35,706 nucleotides of DNA from Candidatus Methylumidiphilus alinenensis (GTDB lineage: Bacteria > Pseudomonadota > Gammaproteobacteria > Methylococcales > Methylococcaceae), in contig QJPH01000412.1 of the NCBI GenBank assembly GCA_003242955.1, forward strand, positions 1 to 35,706, given 5' to 3'. Below are positions 14,295 to 21,759 of this stretch, piece by piece (positions within the stretch are counted from its first letter, which is position 1; each line of letters starts with the position of its first letter). The translations under genes and the position numbers were made by a program. The notes beneath the pieces were generated by a model that saw only the letters and a list, made by a program, of their open reading frames with translations, did no database searches and was not told the DNA's origin.

Positions 14295-16343
14295 TTATTC
14301 CGCAAACAACGCCTCGATAAACTTCCTCGCATCAAAATCTTGCAAATCCTCAATCGTTTCACCCACGCCGATATAACGGATGGGGATGCCGAATTGCTTG
14401 GCAAGGGCGAACACCACGCCGCCTTTGGCGGTTCCGTCCAGTTTGGTGACGGCAAGGCCGGTCAGTCCCACGGCCTCGTTAAACTGCTTGGCCTGACTCA
14501 GGGCATTTTGCCCAGTGCCGCCGTCCAGCACCAACAGCACTTCGTGGGGCGCGGCGGGGTCCAGTTTTGCCATGATGCGCTTGATCTTGGTCAATTCTTC
14601 CATCAGGTTGGACTTGGTGTGTAAGCGGCCTGCGGTGTCGGCAATCAGCACGTCCACATTGCGTGACTTCGCAGCTTGAATGCCATCGAAGATCACCGAG
14701 GCGGAATCCGCGCCGGAGCCTTGGGAGACGACATGAATCTGGTTGCGATCCCCCCAAGCCTGCAACTGTTCGACGGCGGCGGCACGGAACGTGTCGCCGG
14801 CGGCGAGCATAACGCTGTGGCCTTGGTTTTTCAGCCGGTTGGCGAGTTTGCCAATGGTGGTGGTTTTGCCGACCCCGTTGACACCGACGACCAGAATCAC
14901 GAAAGGTTTCTTGTCGGGCGTGATGACTAGCGGTTGACTTACCGGTTCGATGAGTTCGTACAGGTGTTCGCGCAAGCGGGCGGTCAGCGCGTCAAGATCG
15001 GCTAGTTGGCTACGCTCCAAGCTGGAGGTGAGGTCGGCGATAATTTCCGAAGTTGCCGCCACACCAATGTCGGCCATAAGCAATTGCGCCTCGATGTCCT
15101 CCAACAAATCGCCATCAATGGTTTTTTTGCCCAAGGCCAAGTTGGCGAGGAACCCCGTCAATCCGCTACGCGTTTTGCCCAAGCCAGATTTAAGGCGTCC
15201 AAAGAGGTTTTCGTGTACAGGAAGAATTGGGGCTTCAATGCGTGGAAGCAACTCTGCTTCCACGGGCGGGGCAACGACTGTCGGCGGAATCAGCTCGGAA
15301 GGGATTTCCGGCAACTCCCGCCGAACTAAGGGTTCCTCGCGCAATGCCTTGCCTTTGTCAGGCAAGGTTTCAGCTAAGGGGACGCGTAAGAAAAAGACGA
15401 TGTGTAGCAGGTTTAACAGCAACAAGGCCGCAAAAACATTATGTGCCAACGCGATGGGAATCGGCAGCCGCAGTAGGACTGCGGCGACTCCAAACACAAT
15501 TTGCACTAGCAGCAAGAAATTCAGCAACAGTGCCGGTCTGCTCAGGCGGAGGGCATGACGATTGGATGTCAGGTTAAGCGCCAACAGGGTCAGTAGCAGG
15601 AAAGTGAACACAGCACCTAGCCGGTGCGTCCAATGGATGGCCGCCCGCTCTGTAAACGGCAAACTACCCGCCACTGAATGGATGGAATCCGCTGACAGGC
15701 TGAAAGCACCGATATAATCAACGGGTGGGTTGTATGTATTTAAGCAAGTCGGGAAATCCTGGCAGGTCAAGCCGGCGTGGTTGGTGCTGGTCCATCCGCC
15801 TAGGGCAATTTGTAGCAGCAGCGCCAACAGCCCGGCTCTGGCAAGCCAGCGCAACCCCGAATCAACATAGGGGCGGTCATTCGCACTGAGGCTTTGGTTG
15901 AGGCTCAGCCAATAAAGGACACCGAGGGTGGCCAAACCGCCCAATAGATGCGCCGTAGCCACCACGGGAACAGATAACAAGCCTCCGCCCCACTTCCCTA
16001 AAGCGGCAAGCAAAGCGACCAGTGTCAATGCCACTAGGGACAACAAAACTGACGATAATCGTCTTTCCTGCACACGGAATGACAGTGCAAAAAGCCCAAG
16101 CACAAGGACTCCCAATACGCCGGCCAAATAACGGCCTGCCATTTTCAAGCCGTCCAGGTTGGTCGGTGTGGAAACCTCGCCAAATTGGGATAGTGGCTTG
16201 GGAGAGTCTTCGATGATGGTTGCGCCAAGGCAACCCGGCCATTGGGGGCAGCCAAGTCCCGCATCGGAAATGCGGACATAGGCACCTAAAACCGTCACGC
16301 AGAGAGTCAGGAATACGCAAAGCAGGGCTAGTTTTCTAAACAT
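14295..16343 (-). CDS. CtaA/Cox15 heme A synthase-like domain fused to FtsY (SRP receptor GTPase)
   Basis: One uninterrupted 682-codon frame encodes two normally separate proteins. Residues 1-320 are CtaA/Cox15-like: about eight hydrophobic segments, cysteine pairs C32/C38 (G-C-P-Q-W-P-G-C) and C194/C200, and histidines H132, H240 (W-T-H-R) and H301 (A-H-N). The family E-x-x-H-R motif reads K67-M-A-G70-R, losing Glu and His. Residues 321-379 are a Pro/Glu-rich linker. Residues 380-682 are a full FtsY NG domain: N-domain helices, G487-V-N-G-V-G-K-T-T, D-T-F-R-A-A-A-V-E-Q, D569-T-A-G-R, T633-K-L-D-G. There is no Met between about residue 320 and residue 423, so separate FtsY translation would need a GTG/TTG start. 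Oxidase-assembly genes lie upstream; a ctaB/cyoE gene, common after ctaA, is absent. A terminator follows. Assembly error is the main alternative. Confidence 0.9.
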   Translation of the reverse strand: MFRKLALLCVFLTLCVTVLGAYVRISDAGLGCPQWPGCLGATIIEDSPKPLSQFGEVSTPTNLDGLKMAGRYLAGVLGVLVLGLFALSFRVQERRLSSVLLSLVALTLVALLAALGKWGGGLLSVPVVATAHLLGGLATLGVLYWLSLNQSLSANDRPYVDSGLRWLARAGLLALLLQIALGGWTSTNHAGLTCQDFPTCLNTYNPPVDYIGAFSLSADSIHSVAGSLPFTERAAIHWTHRLGAVFTFLLLTLLALNLTSNRHALRLSRPALLLNFLLLVQIVFGVAAVLLRLPIPIALAHNVFAALLLLNLLHIVFFLRVPLAETLPDKGKALREEPLVRRELPEIPSELIPPTVVAPPVEAELLPRIEAPILPVHENLFGRLKSGLGKTRSGLTGFLANLALGKKTIDGDLLEDIEAQLLMADIGVAATSEIIADLTSSLERSQLADLDALTARLREHLYELIEPVSQPLVITPDKKPFVILVVGVNGVGKTTTIGKLANRLKNQGHSVMLAAGDTFRAAAVEQLQAWGDRNQIHVVSQGSGADSASVIFDGIQAAKSRNVDVLIADTAGRLHTKSNLMEELTKIKRIMAKLDPAAPHEVLLVLDGGTGQNALSQAKQFNEAVGLTGLAVTKLDGTAKGGVVFALAKQFGIPIRYIGVGETIEDLQDFDARKFIEALFAE
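15241..15264. repeat. Palindrome inside the coding sequence of the CtaA-FtsY linker
   Basis: CGTGGAAGCA and TGCTTCCACG pair perfectly over 10 bp around a four-base loop. It encodes residues about 361-368 of the fusion protein, in the linker between the two domains. It looks like a REP-type palindrome accommodated in frame. Confidence 0.55.
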
Positions 16344-16398
16344 ATTTTAAGAGTCTTATTGTTGAATAATTGCCGATGGCTATCATATCAATATAAAC

Positions 16399-16554
16399 GT
16401 AGGGGCGAATTCATTCGCCTTTGGGCGGTTGGTAAGCGTTCACTCCCCCTGCCTTTTCCTGGGAGCGCGGCCATCTTGGCTGCAAATTCTGGCGGGCGGG
16501 ATGCCCGTGCTTCCGGTGGGGAGTGAACGCTTACGGCGGCTGAGCCACCCCTAC
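16399..16554. mobile_element. Palindromic element, family C (GTAGGGG..CCCCTAC), interrupted by MITE copy 2
   Basis: GTAGGGG at 16399-16405 and CCCCTAC at 16548-16554 are exact inverted ends. Taking out the MITE at 16432-16534 and one 8-bp target copy leaves 45 bp, close to the 48 bp of the intact relative at 23941-23988. It shares GGGGCGAATTCATTCGCC with the copy at 17225. It lies in the 229-base gap between ctaA-ftsY and the SCO-like gene; nothing else is seen in that gap. Confidence 0.55.
16432..16534 (+). mobile_element. IS66-type MITE, copy 2
   Basis: A 103-bp element with ends GTAAGCGTTCAC and GTGAACGCTTAC. Flanks are GGCGGTTG (16424-16431) and GGCGGCTG (16535-16542), an 8-bp duplication with one change. 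Orientation is as copies 1 and 3. It sits between the SCO-like gene and the fusion gene, within a same-strand transcription unit. Confidence 0.72.
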
Positions 16555-16572
16555 ACACACTGAATCATGCCT

Positions 16573-17184
16573 TCAGCCGATCTGTGAGATTCTTAACAGA
16601 CGCTGCAAATCCTTTAATATGCCGTAAGGATCGAAACCGGGTTCGTACCACATCATCGCATTGGAAAATGGGTCCAGCAGCAATACCGTACCCTCGGCCA
16701 AAGGTCTGCCCACCGAATCTTGCAGACGTTGGCGCAAGGCATCGGACATGCCAGTTATTAGCAAGGCCGGGTTAAGGTTGGCGATTTCCCGTGCGGAATC
16801 CGGCGATGCCTGGCCGGGGAACAGCAGCAAGCGTCGGACGCGAGGAATGTCTTTGCTCATCAATAAGCGGACCTTTTCAGTCTTTTGCAAAGTTTCCTTG
16901 CAAATATCGGCACAAACGGGGCCAGCGACGATTTGCACCATAACCCAATGGCCCTTGATCTCAGGCAGGTTTTCCACTGTCGTTACGGGTGCCTGAAAAA
17001 ACAGATCATAATCAATCGACTGGGCTGGAGAAATTAGATGGCCATAATTGGTCTTTTGCCTGTCCTTGACCAGTTGGGGATTCTTCGCCAAATACCAGGC
17101 AAAGCCAAAAGGAATGATACAGATTAGCGCAATCGAGATAATCATCATACGATTGCGCCATGCTTTAATATTGGTTCCGGTCAC
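16573..17184 (-). CDS. Membrane-anchored SCO-like cytochrome oxidase assembly protein
   Basis: The frame opens with TTG at 17211. GTG at 17184, ten bases after AAAGG, is a better start and gives 203 aa; the ATG pair at 17148 is another option. One N-terminal transmembrane helix (I-I-S-I-A-L-I-C-I-I-P-F-G-F-A-W-Y-L) precedes a periplasmic domain with a C-A-D-I-C motif (C-x3-C spacing, as in SCO copper chaperones). The conserved SCO metal-binding His is not evident. In pseudomonads a protein of this kind lies between surf1 and ctaA (family knowledge), exactly this position. The likely role is delivery or redox handling during aa3 oxidase assembly. Two MITEs in the same orientation bracket the gene. 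Confidence 0.72.
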   Translation of the reverse strand: MTGTNIKAWRNRMMIISIALICIIPFGFAWYLAKNPQLVKDRQKTNYGHLISPAQSIDYDLFFQAPVTTVENLPEIKGHWVMVQIVAGPVCADICKETLQKTEKVRLLMSKDIPRVRRLLLFPGQASPDSAREIANLNPALLITGMSDALRQRLQDSVGRPLAEGTVLLLDPFSNAMMWYEPGFDPYGILKDLQRLLRISQIG

Positions 17185-17224
17185 TTTTTGGGTACCTTTT
17201 ATGTGAATCAATCATTAATTTTTC

Positions 17225-17264
17225 TAGGGGCGAATTCATTCGCCATGGCGGCTAAAGCCGCCCC
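17225..17264. repeat. Palindromic element, family C, second copy
   Basis: TAGGGGCGAATTCATTCGCC followed by GGCGGCTAAAGCCGCC and a terminal CCCC: two hairpins inside a TAGGGGCG...CGCCCC frame. The first 20 bases match the element at 16400. It lies upstream of the SCO-like gene. Confidence 0.5.
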
Positions 17265-17297
17265 AACAGGTAAGCTTTTCGGGGGGTCAGAATCATC

Positions 17298-17397
17298 GTA
17301 AGCGTTCACTCCCCGCGCTTTTTCCTGGGAGTGCGGCCATCTTGGCCGCCATTTCAGCGGACAAGATGCCCGCGTCCCCAAGGGGGTGAACGCTTAC
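17298..17397 (+). mobile_element. IS66-type MITE, copy 3
   Basis: A 100-bp element with ends GTAAGCGTTCAC and GTGAACGCTTAC. Flanks GAATCATC (17290-17297) and GAATCAAA (17398-17405) agree at six of eight positions, a decayed duplication. The right flank contains the surf1 stop codon (17401-17403), so it inserted exactly at the gene's end. Confidence 0.68.
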
Positions 17398-17400
17398 GAA

Positions 17401-18117
17401 TCAAATCTTTGGCTTAAACCCATACCAGACATACAAAATCAACACTGCTAGCGCGAAAGAAAACCATTGCAGGGCATATCCTCGGCTTGTCTCTGGCCGC
17501 AAGCTTGCAATCTTCCAGTCCCTAGCATATCCATAGTCCGCGTCGGGTGGCAATAATACTTGATATGGCAACAATCGATAACCAAGACGTTCGGACAATC
17601 GTTCTATATTAGCTACCTGTACCATAGAAGGCCAACCGGATGAAGGGTTTTCCGCCCCTTTGAGCTTGAACCCAACACTAGGCAGCTTGTCGATGACACC
17701 CACAAAATGGGCCTTGGCCTGTTTGATGGCAAGGTCAGGAAAACGGGTCCGGTCTTTGCCTACGGGCAACCAACCCCGGTTGACTAACACGGCTGCTTGT
17801 ATTCCTGCAATGCGCAACGGTGTCAACACTCGATACCCCGGTTGTTGATTGAACAGTTGGTTGTCAAGCAAAAACTGATGCTCCAAGTCGAACTCACCAG
17901 TCAGTTCTATGCGGCGATAACGGTTTGCTTCCACCGCCCAAGATTCTGAGCCGGAAGCAAGAACGGGTTCGCCTGACTGCCGTTCACGTTGCTCCATCAT
18001 TGCCTCTTTTTCACCGGCCCTATGCAATTGCCAAAATCCCAAGGACACAAAAAGAGGCATCAAAACAGCCACGGCCAAAGAAGCCACCCATCCTGGCCTA
18101 AACAGATAATTTTTCAC
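17401..18117 (-). CDS. SURF1 family cytochrome c oxidase assembly protein
   Basis: A 238-aa inner-membrane protein needed for heme a insertion into aa3-type oxidase (family knowledge). Two transmembrane helices frame a periplasmic domain. The first ends in S-L-G-F-W-Q-L-H-R-A-G-E-K, the SURF1 signature; the last is A-L-Q-W-F-S-F-A-L-A-V-L-I-L-Y-V-W-Y-G. Between them are L-L-D-N-Q, V-L-V-N-R-G-W-L-P and the G-x-R-V-L-T-P-like block. It heads the block surf1, SCO-like, ctaA-ftsY and is divergent from a DUF2909 gene, a layout also known in Pseudomonas. The oxidase subunit genes are not in the window. Confidence 0.92.
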   Translation of the reverse strand: MKNYLFRPGWVASLAVAVLMPLFVSLGFWQLHRAGEKEAMMEQRERQSGEPVLASGSESWAVEANRYRRIELTGEFDLEHQFLLDNQLFNQQPGYRVLTPLRIAGIQAAVLVNRGWLPVGKDRTRFPDLAIKQAKAHFVGVIDKLPSVGFKLKGAENPSSGWPSMVQVANIERLSERLGYRLLPYQVLLPPDADYGYARDWKIASLRPETSRGYALQWFSFALAVLILYVWYGFKPKI

Positions 18118-18136
18118 CGAATGCCTTAATTAGTGA

Positions 18137-18166
18137 CTTATAATGGATGCCATATTAGTGTAACAA
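18137..18166 (-). promoter_or_regulatory. Candidate promoter for surf1
   Basis: Read on the minus strand, TTGTTA (18166-18161) and TATAAG (18142-18137) are spaced by 18 bases, about 20 bases before the surf1 ATG. Hexamers are only moderately conserved. Confidence 0.4.
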
Positions 18167-18196
18167 CAATCATTTTGTGCAAAACCGCAAAGAGCC

Positions 18197-18442
18197 ATGA
18201 TAACCAAGACTTTGATTGTGTTCGTGTTATTGTTAATCATCGCCAGCTTGGGCTTGGCTTTGCGCTATTTGCTAATGGATGGACAGCGTTCGACAAGGAC
18301 AGTTAAAGCGCTCACCTTTCGCATTGGCATCTCCATCGCCCTATTCTTTTTGCTGCTGCTCGGCTATCAGGCGGGAATTTTACACCCTCACGGCTTAAAC
18401 ATGGGGGTTAATAAAGCTCAACCCAGCGCAGAGCGGAAATAA
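18197..18442 (+). CDS. Twin transmembrane helix protein (DUF2909)
   Basis: An 81-aa protein with two hydrophobic helices: residues about 4-26 (T-L-I-V-F-V-L-L-L-I-I-A-S-L-G-L-A-L) and 48-64. They are joined by a short polar loop containing M-D-G-Q-R-S-T-R-T-V-K-A-L-T-x-R-I, the recognisable DUF2909 loop. Function is unknown, but the family is regularly found next to surf1 and ctaA in gammaproteobacterial oxidase clusters, as here. AAGAG precedes the ATG. It converges with dcd, leaving only eight bases between the stop codons, and no clear terminator is seen. Confidence 0.82.
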   Translation: MITKTLIVFVLLLIIASLGLALRYLLMDGQRSTRTVKALTFRIGISIALFFLLLLGYQAGILHPHGLNMGVNKAQPSAERK

Positions 18443-18450
18443 TACGCCGT

Positions 18451-19035
18451 TTATTTATCCTCGCTGATGCGACTCGCCGTAGGCCCATTTTGGTCGCGGT
18501 ATTTGGCATCGGCCCGTTGCCTGTAGGGACGGTCAGCCGGCCCAGACATTGATTCGAAGCTGATTGCGCCAATCGACATTCCAGGGCGCAACGCCAAGGG
18601 CAGCTTGCCGGAATTGAAGAACTCCAGCACGATATTGCCGCTCCAGCCAGGGTCGATGCGGTGAGCGGTGACATGCACCATCAAACCCAACCTTGCCAAA
18701 CTAGAACGCCCGTCCAGCCAACCTACAATATTATCGGGCAGAGTGAGAGAATCCTCGGTTGCCCCCAAGGCCAACTCGCCGGGATGGAGAAAAAAAGCCT
18801 CGCCTTCGCTTATGACGATCTCATCGCTCATGACTTTCTCAATGGCGGCGTTCATTTCTTCGCGTGAACCCGACAGGTCGATATAAGGCGTGGTATGGGA
18901 ACTGAACACGCGAAAACGGTTGCCGAGCAACAAATCCACGCTGACCCCACTGATGCGCCCGTCGACCGGACGGGGGCTCATCTTGATTCGCCCCTCGTTA
19001 AGGGCTGCAATGATGTCGCGGTCACAGAGCCTCAT
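18451..19035 (-). CDS. dcd: dCTP deaminase
   Basis: Converts dCTP to dUTP, the main dUMP route in gammaproteobacteria, working with dUTPase. At 194 aa it matches E. coli Dcd (193 aa). Conserved blocks are M-R-L-C-D-R-D-I, the [15 protein letters not shown] region, [31 protein letters not shown] and P-G-M-x-I-G-A-I-S-F-E. The deaminase glutamate lies in L-E-F. One base separates its ATG from the mrp stop codon, so the two are translated from one message. Confidence 0.96.
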   Translation of the reverse strand: MRLCDRDIIAALNEGRIKMSPRPVDGRISGVSVDLLLGNRFRVFSSHTTPYIDLSGSREEMNAAIEKVMSDEIVISEGEAFFLHPGELALGATEDSLTLPDNIVGWLDGRSSLARLGLMVHVTAHRIDPGWSGNIVLEFFNSGKLPLALRPGMSIGAISFESMSGPADRPYRQRADAKYRDQNGPTASRISEDK

Positions 19036-19036
19036 C

Positions 19037-20125
19037 TTAATTATTCACGATACTGATTGTTGGGAATTTGGCGCTGTAGTCTTTGGCAGTTAGAGCTAAC
19101 CGTCCCGCCAGCTTGCGGGCAATTTCCCGGTAAATTTGCGCACTGCGCCCAAGCGGGTCGGCCACCACCGTGGGATGGCCGGAGTCCGCCTGCTCGCGTA
19201 TGCGAATATCCAACGGCAGCGAACCCAACAAGTCAACAGCATATTTTTCCGACATTTTCAAAGCACCGCCAGAACCAAAAATGGGTTCTTCATGACCGCA
19301 GTTGGAACAGACGTGTAGGCTCATGTTCTCGATGATGCCCAACACCGGGACACTGACTTTCTCGAACATCTTCAATCCCCTTTGCGCGTCTAGAAGGGCG
19401 ATATCTTGAGGGGTAGTGACGATCACTGCGGCGGACACCGGAATTTGCTGGGCTAAAGTCAACTGAATGTCGCCGGTTCCAGGGGGCAAGTCGATGATCA
19501 AATAATCCAATTTATCCCAGCGGGTATCATTGAGCAACTGTTGCAAAGCGCCAGTGACCATCGGGCCGCGCCAAATCATCGGCGTGTCCTCGTCGATCAG
19601 GTAGCCGATGGACATTGATTGCACGCCATAGGCAACTTTAGGCAGAATGGATTGACCGTCCACTTCGGGTTTGCCTGAGAGTCCTAGCATAGTGGGTTGG
19701 CTTGGGCCGTAGATGTCGGCATCAAGAATGCCAACGCGGGCACCCTCAGCGGACAGCGCCAGTGCCAAGTTGACAGCCGTGGTTGACTTGCCCACACCAC
19801 CCTTGCCGGAAGCCACGGCAATGATGTTTTTTACACCCGGCATAGGTTTGAGGTTCTTTTGCACGGCATGGGACACGATATCGGTGCTGAGATCGACGAC
19901 GACATCGGCAATCCCTGTTTCCCTGCAAATTTTAGAACGGAGAGTCTCGGCCAATTCGCTTCTGATACTGGATGCCGGATAACCCAGCACAATCTTGACG
20001 GCGATGCGAGATTCATCCACTTCAATTTTCTTGACTGCCTTGGCGGACACAAGGTCTATCCCTAGATTGGGGTCGATGAAATCCTTGAGCAACTGTTCAA
20101 CATCGTTTTTTGTGGTGCTAGCCAT
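19037..20125 (-). CDS. Mrp/ApbC iron-sulfur cluster carrier ATPase
   Basis: A P-loop ATPase that binds and hands on Fe-S clusters. Residues 1-80 form a MIP18/DUF59 domain ([10 protein letters not shown]). Then comes the deviant Walker A motif [15 protein letters not shown] (about 105-119), [29 protein letters not shown] and the cluster-binding C-S-N-C after E-N-M-S. Length 362 aa is typical. GGAG five bases upstream supports the ATG at 20125. It is upstream of and almost touching dcd, a common pairing in gammaproteobacteria. Gene names mrp and apbC are both used for this protein. Confidence 0.95.
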   Translation of the reverse strand: MASTTKNDVEQLLKDFIDPNLGIDLVSAKAVKKIEVDESRIAVKIVLGYPASSIRSELAETLRSKICRETGIADVVVDLSTDIVSHAVQKNLKPMPGVKNIIAVASGKGGVGKSTTAVNLALALSAEGARVGILDADIYGPSQPTMLGLSGKPEVDGQSILPKVAYGVQSMSIGYLIDEDTPMIWRGPMVTGALQQLLNDTRWDKLDYLIIDLPPGTGDIQLTLAQQIPVSAAVIVTTPQDIALLDAQRGLKMFEKVSVPVLGIIENMSLHVCSNCGHEEPIFGSGGALKMSEKYAVDLLGSLPLDIRIREQADSGHPTVVADPLGRSAQIYREIARKLAGRLALTAKDYSAKFPTISIVNN

Positions 20126-20246
20126 TGGGGCTCCTGTGGTCGATGGGGATGTATTTCGGTCTATTGGAAACGATTTTACACCTTTTGTTTCCTTAAATTG
20201 AATGACTAAGGCAAAACAAGCTGTTATTGAAAGGCTTCCATCGCTA

Positions 20247-20281
20247 GACCGACTCGGTTATAAAAACCGAGTCGGTCTTTT
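20247..20281. terminator. Strong hairpin downstream of rmuC
   Basis: Arms 20247-20259 (GACCGACTCGGTT) and 20265-20277 form a perfect 13-bp stem with a five-base loop, followed by TTTT on the plus strand. It begins six bases past the rmuC stop. The T tract is on the side facing plus-strand transcription, although the genes on either side are on the minus strand. It may work in both directions. The rest of the 161-base gap is the mrp leader. Confidence 0.5.
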
Positions 20282-20286
20282 CCATC

Positions 20287-21618
20287 TCACTCATCAGGTT
20301 CCTCCAATCCCGCCCGCTCCAAGCTGGCCTTCGGCAGACTCTTACCCACCTTCACACCTAGCTCGGCGAAGCTTTCCGCCTGGCGGACCAGATTTCCCCG
20401 CCCACGGGCAAGCTTGTTCATTGCATCGTCATAGGTTTTATGCAAACAGTCGATTTGGATGCCCAGTTTTTCCATTTCTTCCAAAAATCCCCTAAGCTTG
20501 TCGTAGACAGAACCGGCTTTGTCGGCAATGATTTTGGCATTTTCATACTGCCGCTCGTAGCGCCAGATATTTTCCACTGTGCGCAAGGTCGCTAGCAACG
20601 TGGTCGGGGTGACAATAACGATATTTTCGGCAAAGGCATCATCAAACAAGGTTTCATCCTGTTGGAATGCCACTAAAAAAGCGGCTTCTATAGGTAGGAA
20701 CATCAGCACAAAATCCAATGTCCGCAATCCCTTGAGTGCGGAATAATCCTTGCCCCCCAAGGTTTTGACATGCTTGTGCACGGCCAAGGCGTGCTCCCGC
20801 AGGGCGGCATCGCGCTCCTGCCCATCATCAAGGGAAGCATAACGTTCATAGGCAACCAAGGACACCTTCGAATCAATGATAATATCCTTGCCTCCGGGCA
20901 AGAAAACGACCACGTCCGGCTTGAACAAGCGTTGTTCGGTATCGCGATAACCGCCCTGAATTTCATATTCCACCCCTTTGCGCAAACCCGAGCGTTCCAG
21001 CACCCGTTCCAAAATCATCTCCCCCCAAGTTCCCTGAACTTTCTTATCCCCTTTAAGTGCGCGGGTAAGATTTACGGCATCTTCGTTGATCTGTCGGGTC
21101 TGCTGCTGAAGGTTTTTGATTTCCTGCCGTAAAGACGCACGGTCGCGGGCATCGTCAACATGGACCTCATCCACCCGCTGCTTGAACTCGCCTAGTTGGT
21201 GGCGGAACGGCGTAAGTAATCCATCTAGTTGGAGTTTGTTGCGTTCGGCGAAAGTTTGAGCTTTTTCTTCCAAAATGCGGTTAGCCATATTTTCGAACCG
21301 CTCAGTCAATTGCGCTTCCGCCTGTTGCAGCAGCGCCAGCTTTTCGTCCATGCTTTTGCGTTGTTCTATTAGTTGCGCTTGCAGTCCGGCCAAGTCGCGT
21401 TGTAGATTTTCGGCTTGGGCAGATTTTTCCTTGAGTTGGGCTTCCAATTCGGGGATACGGGAGTTTTTTTCCTGCTCAACCGCTAGAGTGATTTTCAAAG
21501 TTTGCAAGCGGCGGGATGCGATAAGGAAGGCGATGGCATAGCCTAAGATCAAACTGGCTAAGGCTGATAGTAAGATGAGCGTATTCGGGGAAAGGTGCTG
21601 AAAGTCCATAGGGCGCAT
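20287..21618 (-). CDS. rmuC: DNA recombination protein RmuC
   Basis: A 443-aa RmuC family protein, thought to be a membrane-tethered nuclease limiting inversions between short repeats (family knowledge). One N-terminal transmembrane helix (I-L-L-S-A-L-A-S-L-I-L-G-Y-A-I-A-F-L) is followed by a long coiled coil rich in Glu, Gln and Leu to about residue 190. The RmuC core follows: G-T-W-G-E-M-I-L-E-R-V-L-E, D-V-V-V-F-L-P-G-G-K-D-I-I-I-D-S-K-V-S-L, M-F-L-P-I-E-A-A-F and V-T-P-T-T-L-L-A-T-L-R-T. The D-S-K motif belongs to the PD-(D/E)XK-like core. The gene seems to stand alone, ending at the hairpin. Confidence 0.95.
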   Translation of the reverse strand: MRPMDFQHLSPNTLILLSALASLILGYAIAFLIASRRLQTLKITLAVEQEKNSRIPELEAQLKEKSAQAENLQRDLAGLQAQLIEQRKSMDEKLALLQQAEAQLTERFENMANRILEEKAQTFAERNKLQLDGLLTPFRHQLGEFKQRVDEVHVDDARDRASLRQEIKNLQQQTRQINEDAVNLTRALKGDKKVQGTWGEMILERVLERSGLRKGVEYEIQGGYRDTEQRLFKPDVVVFLPGGKDIIIDSKVSLVAYERYASLDDGQERDAALREHALAVHKHVKTLGGKDYSALKGLRTLDFVLMFLPIEAAFLVAFQQDETLFDDAFAENIVIVTPTTLLATLRTVENIWRYERQYENAKIIADKAGSVYDKLRGFLEEMEKLGIQIDCLHKTYDDAMNKLARGRGNLVRQAESFAELGVKVGKSLPKASLERAGLEEPDE

Positions 21619-21759
21619 TATTTACATTGACGAATGGACTCAGCTTAGCATACGCAAGCCACCGTAGAAGCCGCGAAGACCGGGAAAAGCATCAATCCTT
21701 GGGTGGCTCTGATGCGATTGAACTGGAATTGGTGTAGAGCCTGGGCAAGCCAACAGTGT

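Noticed and set aside
14950-15558. 202-codon plus-strand frame opposite ctaA-ftsY
   Set aside because: Ser/Lys/Arg-rich antisense frame covering the linker and N domain; no similarity to any family, and the minus-strand frame is clearly coding.
20247-20281. Possible tRNA-like fold in the mrp-rmuC gap
   Set aside because: Only one long hairpin; no cloverleaf arms, no GTTC loop and no CCA end.
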